64,000 bases of DNA from positions 12,095,806 to 12,159,805 of the forward strand of contig OZ029921.1 in the NCBI GenBank assembly GCA_964023275.1, in the 5' to 3' direction. The notes beneath the pieces were generated by a model, which was not told the origin of the DNA, searched no databases, and saw nothing but the letters and a program-made list of their open reading frames with translations. Shown here one piece after another: positions 57,749 to 64,000 of this stretch; positions within the stretch are counted from its first letter, which is position 1; each line of letters opens with the position of its first letter. Both the position numbers and the translations under genes were made by a program. This stretch comes from Norana najaformis. Its lineage: Eukaryota > Annelida > Clitellata > Crassiclitellata > Hormogastridae.

Positions 57749-58212
57749 GGGCACATACAGTAATCTTGCTATCTTATGCCTATCTGCTTAGCATTAATTA
57801 AGTCACTACAAGGACTCCTTGGTATCTGGTTTTTAACAATTTATGGTAAAATAAAATGAATTTCTAACAGAAACAGATTACCTTTTCCTCCTTTTTCCTG
57901 AACATGGCCAGAAAATGACAAGGAGGTGTCAAATATAATGCTCAAACTGCATCCACATTTAGTATGATCAAGAAACAAATCATCTAACTGTGCAGACATA
58001 ACATAAACTTTTAATATGGGAAGTTGGTATGTTGTATCATCACATGAGCCATTCATTAAGGACGACTTCAAATAAGGAGGAAAAGTCACCTGTTTCTGTT
58101 AGAAATTCATTTTATTTTACCATAAATTGCTAAAAACCAGATACCAAGGACTCCTTGTAGTGACTTAATTAATGCTAAGCGGATAGGCATAATATAGCAA
58201 GATTATGTGCCC
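57749..58212. mobile_element. 464-bp hairpin element (long terminal inverted repeats)
   Basis: The left arm (57749-57897) and right arm (58075-58212) are near-perfect reverse complements, outermost GGGCACATA / TATGTGCCC, including CTTAGCATTAATTAAGTCAC and TTTCTAACAGAAACAG. The unpaired centre is about 180 bp. It looks like a MITE with long arms. No target duplication is evident. Confidence 0.85.
57882..58089 (-). other. Exon-like open frame inside the hairpin element
   Basis: On the minus strand AACAGAAACAG is followed by an open stretch starting VTFPPYLKSSLMNGSCDDTT and ending LSFSGHVQEKGGK before AAG|GTAATC. It is about 207 bp, open and phase 0 on both sides like the neighbouring ITPR exons. 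It has no similarity to the known IP3-receptor sequence expected here, so it would be an insertion if spliced. Chance is a real possibility. Confidence 0.3.
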
Positions 58213-58352
58213 ATAATTCAGGTCATTATCACTCATAAGAACTGAAGGAAGGCAAGTACCAATGTAACCATAACCCCAGGGTTCAGAAGAAATACACATG
58301 ATGGACGGTGCAGTGTCCATCTTTCAGTAACATTATAATAGTGACTTATTAC

Positions 58353-58520
58353 CTCTTCTTTTACAGTTCCATCACCAATGATATCTTCCTTCTTTTTTTC
58401 CTCAACTTTCTCTTTAGAAACCCACAACTCTGACTTTTCCACAAGTAACCGAAATTCATCAAGATCAGATTTAATCTGTTTGTAATTCTCAACATCATTT
58501 TCTGATACCAGCAGTTGGAC
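58353..58520 (-). CDS. ITPR: ITPR exon 2 of the window
   Basis: Acceptor TATTTTAG precedes [20 protein letters not shown], then [36 protein letters not shown] before donor GAG|GTAATA, giving 56 codons in phase 0. [34 protein letters not shown] is the family block following FKQ. The charged Lys/Glu-rich end corresponds to the variable loop of vertebrate receptors. No defect is present. Confidence 0.97.
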
Positions 58521-58589
58521 CTAAAATAAAAAAAATTCCTCAAGCTAAAAGTCAAACAATGGAGTTTGCTAGATAAGATTACAATAATT

Positions 58590-58945
58590 GTAAGATTACA
58601 ATCTGCTATGGTTGGCACTGCGCCGGCTTACATTCGGGAGCTGTGTGTTCCTGTTTCCAGTCGACCTGGTGGCCGGTTGCTGCGTTCTGCTGCTCGTGGA
58701 GATATGCTGATTCCACGTTACTGCATGTCGTTGCGTGCTCATCTCCTGCTTTGGTCCCTCGTTCTGGAACAGTCTCCCTTTAAACATTCGTACTTTTCCA
58801 CTTAGTTTAACTCAATGTTAATTCTCTGTTAACTTGAAAACGCACTTGTTTAGATTGGTAGGATAGCCGTGTCATCAGCGCTTTTGAGAGGTACTTGAAG
58901 AACGCTATATAAGTGTTTGTTACATTACATTACATTACAATAGTA
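58590..58945 (+). mobile_element. L2-like LINE C-terminus and 3' end
   Basis: The frame reads MVGTAPAYIRELCVPVSSRP, GGRLLRSAARGDMLIPRYCM. The 3' UTR ends AGAACGCTATATAAGTGTTT and (ATTAC)n. It is a 5'-truncated copy of the same group as 46985-47520 and 61990-62360. Confidence 0.85.
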
Positions 58946-59615
58946 ACGCAGTGCATTTGGGCCATATATGAAAAACTTTTTAAAAGCACTATAACGACTT
59001 TTTAATGTTTTCTTTCATTGTGTTCTATAAAAGACAACGAAATATTTCTTCACTTCAATTTGTTGATAAACAGACATGAATTTTTTTCTCTATTTCAAAA
59101 TACAACTGAGGATACGTCGGCAGTTCTTGTTGTCATTCTGATCCATTCTAGGCTTCTTGATTGATGGACAAATTACGGCACATTTCTAGCTTTATGAGCT
59201 ACTACAGAATGCATCAAAATTGAAAGCACCTAAATGACAAAATTTTTCAGGAGGAACATCAAGATGGGGTGTAGCTTGCACGTTTTGGATGTTGAACACA
59301 GGAAAAGTGACTTTATTATTCCTCACCTTTCTGAACTGATAAAACTGGTTTTGAGTTGTAAAGAATGCTGGTGGAGCTCAGGCCACTTTAGCACACACAT
59401 ACATCACAAGTTGTTATGCCTGATGGTGTAAATACACAGCATGGTGCATCTTGGTGCTACACTTGAATTTTTCAGCTTTCTAGGATGATTTATTTTTTCT
59501 GGTTTGGACAGTTTACTTCCATGAAATATAAACATTGTGTTTAGCTTTCGTTTCATCAAAATTCTGTTTAGTTGCAGAAGACTAAAACTAAGTTGTTCAT
59601 TTTGTGCTGGGTAAG
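58946..59615. other. Intron sequence without recognised elements
   Basis: Nothing recognised. Confidence 0.4.
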
Positions 59616-59620
59616 CTCAC

Positions 59621-60919
59621 TGTGGTGCTCTACTATTCTTCGAATCTGTGGTGATGCAAAGGCGCTGTATAAATATCAACAGATGCTTGCGCAGCACCGT
59701 GTTACAACATCAATCGCACGATGATTACACCTTACTTACACTTGTTCATTCAATTGACTAATAATGTTTTGGCTTGTTAGTCAATGAATAAGGTCTTTAT
59801 GATCTATATTAAAGTTATTTCCATTAAGAAATTAATTTATAGAAATGCAGTTTCAAAGAATATCTAAGCTAACCTACTTCTGGCAAGCTAATCACTAAAG
59901 TTACAAATAATTTAATGACCTCCCTCCCACTTGAAGAAGTTCTTTGAAACTCAACTCCTTTCACTGCCCATTGAATGAAATGTACAATAGTTTGGTTTTC
60001 TGATGTCTGATCATGCACTTTGCGCTTCTCTTTGATTGCTTCGAAATTTCAAAATGGCATCTTACCCAGCAGATGTCGATTCGCCTGTCGAATTCATTGA
60101 TCAATTTTTGTGATTTCTTCAAAGTAAACTTGCGATGACCAGTTCACCAGCTTCTAACTTGTTTCTGTGATTGTTCCACTGAAAACGACAACCTCTCTCT
60201 CTACAAGTTTTAGTGGATTTAATTCAACAACTTTGCGTTGCGATAAACGTTCACCGTCCCTTCAGCCACGTCTTGGCTATGGATTTCTTTACACAGTTTG
60301 CTTATGACCGAATCAACTCTCTTTCATTCGGTAAGTCTTTCAGCTTCCTCTGCCAAAACTATTATATAACTAATCACAAGTCTCACGGTAATTAATTACC
60401 CTTAAATCATTGAATCTTGACTTTTAATCGAGAAATGTGAAGGCAATCCACACGGTCTTATCGTTCCCATGGCCAACACAAGACTTTCGATTTCTTAACA
60501 TTCTCTCCTTAAATATGCCTCCCAGAATGTCTCCCAAAACTGTGATGTCGACACTAAATCAAGTGACGACGCAACCACTTCATCTGTTCCCATGGTGAAA
60601 TGTTCTCTCTAAAATCTATGGCGTCTTTTGATTTTGCCAATTCACCATTCATAATATTTTCATTGGACGTTTGATTTGCACTAGAAACGCTCAGTCAAGA
60701 CAGCATAAATTCCCATCTAAACTAAATCTAGTTATCTACCTAAGCTGGCCTTTGGTAATAGTAAAGTCCTACTTACTCTATAGCTGGCCGGCTAGTATTA
60801 AGCTAAAATCTTAATTAACTGCCATAACTAATCTATACATTGAAACTTAACACTAATAATTGTGTACACGAAAAGCAAAAGAACCCAAATCAAATGTGGA
60901 TGAAAAAAGGTTCGCTACA
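59621..60919 (+). mobile_element. Solo LTR, family 1, second copy
   Basis: It starts TGTGGTGCTC and ends GGTTCGCTACA, matching the copy at 8252-9584, with shared inner blocks (GCTGTATAAAT, CACAGATGC-like, CTGGCCGGCTAG). The flanks CTCAC (59616-59620) and CCCAC (60920-60924) differ by one base, consistent with an aged 5-bp target duplication. It is 1,299 bp and non-coding. Confidence 0.8.
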
Positions 60920-61064
60920 CCCACCAGGTATGCATACACATCAGACTTTATCATACAACTCAACCATGGCAGACAAATGGTTGTACAAAAGGTGCAAAAA
61001 AGGTTTGTCCTTGCACATCTGGAATTCACAGATACAGCCAGGCAGCCCACATAAGCCTACCTGT

Positions 61065-61170
61065 ACTGTTACAATATTACAAATGCAGCTCGGATATACC
61101 AAGTACTGTTGTTTCTTTTGTGAATGGGACAGCCATGCTAAAGACATTGAAATGAGAAGCACCAGATGCT
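61065..61170 (+). pseudogene. Fragment of the dispersed hypothetical protein family
   Basis: A plus-strand frame contains MQLGYTKYCCFFCEWDSHAK, the short Cys-rich block (GxTKYxCFLCxWDSRA) of the hypothetical family whose other parts lie at 25180-26480. Only about 25 residues match. Confidence 0.65.
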
Positions 61171-61384
61171 GAGTAAAAGTGAAAATCAGCAGCAAAACAC
61201 TTTTAGCTCAGTTGAACAAATGCAATATGTTAGCAGCAGTGTACGATCAAACACGCTAAATTCAATAAAACTTAATCTCATGTTTCTCCGATTTCCTACA
61301 TGATACAGTCAATCTTAAATTTTTCAGGAAGCAAAACTTTTAAAAAAAATTGTGATCCAAAGCTATAGGCAAAGACATTCACGT

Positions 61385-62360
61385 TCAAGGTAACTTTCGA
61401 CTTGGCAAGTGGAATGTCAGGAGTCTGAGAAATAAAATCACTTCCGTTTCTGAAGCCATCACCAGTAAGTATCTTAATGTCTTGGTTGCCATGAGGATCT
61501 GGCACCAATCTGCCACTGATGTTGTACTGAAGAGTTCATCTCCACCTGGATTTCATTACAATGATGTGCCATACAAGGAACCATACCTCCTTACTACTCA
61601 TCATGAGGGCGGTGGGCTGGCGATCTTCCACAAAACAAATCTATGATCTAAGCAGATTGAACTTACAGAGAATTACACTACCTTTGAAGTTCTTGCAAGC
61701 TCTTTCCATACATCTTGTGGCCCACTCACCATCGCAGCCATCTATCAACCTGGATTATTGCCACCATTTGTCTTTTTCATCCAGGAGTTCACCATCTTCA
61801 TAGAAACCCTTGCCACTTATAACAGCCAGCCGGTCATGATAGAAATCTCAACATTAATATGGAAGATCTAGGATGTCTGATGAACAGGTGAGAAAGCTTG
61901 CTTCCAGTTCTGACTTACAACAGGTCTGCATATAATCTGCACATTGGAACAATATGTTGAACTACATGTGAGATATACTGCATTCACTCCCAGTTGAGAG
62001 GATAATTAAATTCAAGGTTTCCCTCTTAGGGCAGACCACGAAAAACGGCTTGGCCCCAGAACACATCAGAGAACTTCTTATTCCTGCCTCAAGCCAGCTG
62101 GGAACAACAAACTCTATGTTCTGCAGACTGTGGAGATCTGATGGTCCTGCACTACCATAATACACCTTGGTCTCACCATGCTCTCTCATGTATTGGATTG
62201 TCCTTCTGGAACAGTTTTCCTTTACAATTCGAACTCTTCCTACCCAGTAAGTTCATGAAACATTTTATCTCAAGAAGCACCTTTTTAGAACTGTTAGTCA
62301 TGTTGCAGCACCTTCATGAGGTTCTTGAAATGTGCCATATAAGTGACTGAATACACAGTC
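61385..62360 (+). mobile_element. L2-like LINE, internally deleted
   Basis: The first part is an endonuclease: FRLGKWNVRSLRNKITSVSE, YLNVLVAMRIWH, HEGGGLAIFHKTNL and AAIYQPGLLPPF (61390-61770, broken frames). The sequence then moves within about 100 bp to the 3' end of the element: AADHEKRLGPRTHQRTSYS in one frame and GLAPEHIRELLIPASSQLG in another (from about 62040), ending TTCTTGAAATGTGCCATATA (62310-62345). Connector and RT (about 2 kb) are missing. Confidence 0.7.
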
Positions 62361-63038
62361 AATTATTATGGAGCTCTTTTATAAAAGATCACCTCAGCAG
62401 TGATAGGATCAGCCTCTGCAGAAATTTGGCAAAGCTGGCAGTCAGTTAGGTGGTGATTGAAAATTTCTCTGTTCAGATACTTCTACCCACTGACTGTCAC
62501 CTCTGTGAGTATTGGAGTAGAATGCAGAAATGGCATGGCATGAGCAGGCCATGACTGGAGTTTGATGGAGGCTCCAGCTATGACTGACCTGCAGTTGTCT
62601 CTCAGGATGACTAGTTCTAACAGCTACCACTGGTACAGGTACATACTCTGATATGTTGAAGCAGACATAGAGACTTCTAGTTTTCTGAGCATTGCTTGCT
62701 AACTGATGAACTTTCTGTTCTTAATGATATTAACATCATTTAGGCCAGTGGTGGGCTCCCACACACATGCAGAGTCTAACAAATGGATTCACATCCAGAG
62801 ATGACTCAAGGTTCCTCGACCATGCAGCATTAAGGATGAGAACTAATCACAGGCAATGTGGTCCATCTATGATCAGTTTCTCTTGAAATGGCATTATATA
62901 AATTCTAAGCTAAATTAAAATTACACCAATAATGTACATCAGGATGTCAAAATAAATCTAAACAAAAAAGTAAATACAGCAATCATTATCAGGCCATGTA
63001 CAAAACTATCTCATGCAACAACCTGTAAATGCATTAAC
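62361..63038. other. Intron sequence with dispersed repeat copy 3
   Basis: CCCACACACATGCAGAG and AAGGTTCCTCGACCATG (62758-62825) match the repeat at 30160-30640. The rest was not recognised. Confidence 0.45.
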
Positions 63039-63204
63039 CTGCTTGAATGCCTGAAGAACCTCTTGTCTTTGGCTGAAATGTCGAAATAACAGCTGCAGAG
63101 CTCCAGAAACAAGTTGAGGGTAGTTGTGCATCACAAGATTCAGCAAAACACGCAGTAAGAGTTTACCACCTTGTCCATCCAAGTCTAAGTCTCCACACTC
63201 AGTG
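63039..63204 (-). CDS. ITPR: ITPR exon 1 of the window
   Basis: Acceptor TTTCTGTAG precedes one base completing a codon, then [40 protein letters not shown] and [15 protein letters not shown] before donor CAG|GTTAAT, giving 166 bp that end in phase 0. [28 protein letters not shown] is nearly invariant in IP3 receptors and begins the RIH region. Upstream exons (including the ligand-binding core) are outside the window to the right. Confidence 0.97.
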
Positions 63205-63439
63205 CTACAGAAAATTTTAAAAGTCCTTGGTAAATACACTTTTAATTCACCAAGTGAAAAAATTAAGAGTCAATATGTACAAAGTTTGTTGGTTAAATTA
63301 AGGGACAAAACTGCTGCATAAGCTGTTTGACATGCCATAGTGGACAATTACCAGACACGGGTTATGTCTAGTTTAGTTGTTTATTGTGCATGCTTGTCTG
63401 CAAATCAACTTAATAATACTTTCATACCAATGAAATAAG
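63205..63439. other. Intron sequence without recognised elements
   Basis: Nothing recognised. Confidence 0.4.
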
Positions 63440-63850
63440 TCTATATTAAAATAAAAAGAAGGATCTTCAATGTTCTTCTTCAGGATCGATACCAAAACAC
63501 CATGTTTCAGTGAATACAGACAAGTTTCTGAACCGAGGGACTAGTTACAAATTTCTGTGAGGAATGGAGCCAGTGCATTGACAAACTTGTTGATGAGCCA
63601 TGTTGGAGTGTGGTCAAGGTTGCATATCTTTTCTGGGGATCTCTTGATGAAGTGTGAAAACCTCAGTTATGCTGACTGGTTCAAGTTGTTGCAGGCAGAA
63701 TATGTTGGCTGAGGTGCCCTTGCAATTGCTGACCCAACATTCTGGATCATTTTAGCAAAAGATTTAATGAAGTCATCATTCATAACATCCACTGGTAGTC
63801 GGGCTGTAAGGTGATTGATGAATTATGTAAATTTTTTTGCTTGTAACGCC
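63440..63850 (-). mobile_element. LINE connector fragment, minus strand
   Basis: The minus strand reads ARLPVDVMNDDFIKSFAKMI, PQPTYSACNNLNQ, LRFSHFIKRSPEKICNLDHT and PTWLINKFVNALAPFLTEIC, equivalent to the connector and RT entry of the LINE at 13584-14800. Stops are present. Confidence 0.75.
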
Positions 63851-63889
63851 AGAGTCCACGAAGATTGCCTGAAGTTTTCAATAGTTCTG

Positions 63890-64000
63890 TCTCCTATTAG
63901 GCTGCTATGTTTCATGTTGTAAAGGCGCTACAGTTGACACAGCTGAGTCTAATCTAATCTAATGACTTCTATAGCGCTGTTACCAAAATGCTCAAGGCAT
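63890..64000. repeat. LINE-tail-like sequence at window edge
   Basis: AAAGGCGCTACAGTTGACAC, TCTAATCTAATCTAATGAC and CTATAGCGCTGTTACC resemble L2-type 3' ends with a TCTAA microsatellite, possibly two tails meeting. The window ends inside it. Confidence 0.45.

Overview
This is a stretch of animal (metazoan) nuclear DNA. It is AT-rich, has no operons or prokaryotic gene packing, and carries eight spliced exons of one conserved animal gene on the minus strand, embedded in a dense mixture of transposable-element relics. The gene is an inositol 1,4,5-trisphosphate receptor (ITPR family). Eight exons (63204-63039, 58520-58353, 54374-54147, 50415-50290, 46692-46492, 40848-40597, 34016-33891, 24720-24592) have clean AG/GT borders, remain open, join in frame and follow known IP3R sequence order through the RIH/armadillo part of the large cytoplasmic region. 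Only about 1.4 kb of roughly 38.6 kb is coding. No further ITPR exon was recognised in 1-24591, so the next 3' intron is either longer than 24 kb or hides an exon I missed. The 5' exons lie beyond the right edge. The CR1/L2-like LINEs, Polinton-like relic and a 2A-like motif in a LINE suggest an invertebrate, probably marine; I cannot name the species.

Layout. 1-24.5 kb is repeat-dominated: a ~100-bp tandem array (1-770); a CR1-like LINE with a degenerate 2A-like motif and a piggyBac-type MITE inserted in it (1.6-5.6 kb); a solo LTR with 5-bp target duplication (8.25-9.58 kb); an L2-like LINE (9.84-11.3 kb); a second tandem array (11.8-12.3 kb); another LINE with an internal duplication and an abutting minisatellite (13.6-15.0 kb); a truncated Ty3/gypsy element (15.7-17.25 kb); a relic of a Polinton/adintovirus-like element with an adenoviral-type protease (about 17.95-20.4 kb); and a hAT relic with a piggyBac-like element nested inside it (20.45-23.6 kb).

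24.6-63.2 kb is the ITPR locus. Its introns hold a relic of a dispersed hypothetical protein family, a LINE-in-LINE-plus-DNA-transposon nest (26.8-29.8 kb), a fold-back element (31.2-31.8 kb), several L2 and RTE-type LINE fragments (34.2-38.3 kb), a short LTR element (40.98-43.15 kb), a second solo LTR with target duplication (43.77-45.2 kb), a 5'-truncated RTE-type LINE with endonuclease, RT and C-terminus (51.0-53.5 kb), a 464-bp hairpin element containing an exon-like open frame (57.75-58.21 kb) and a third solo LTR (59.62-60.92 kb).

Functionally, the one host gene encodes an ER calcium-release channel. The mobile elements are nearly all broken by stops, frameshifts or truncation. Nesting order and target duplications let several insertion histories be read directly. 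No tRNA, rRNA, CRISPR or bacterial-type feature was seen.
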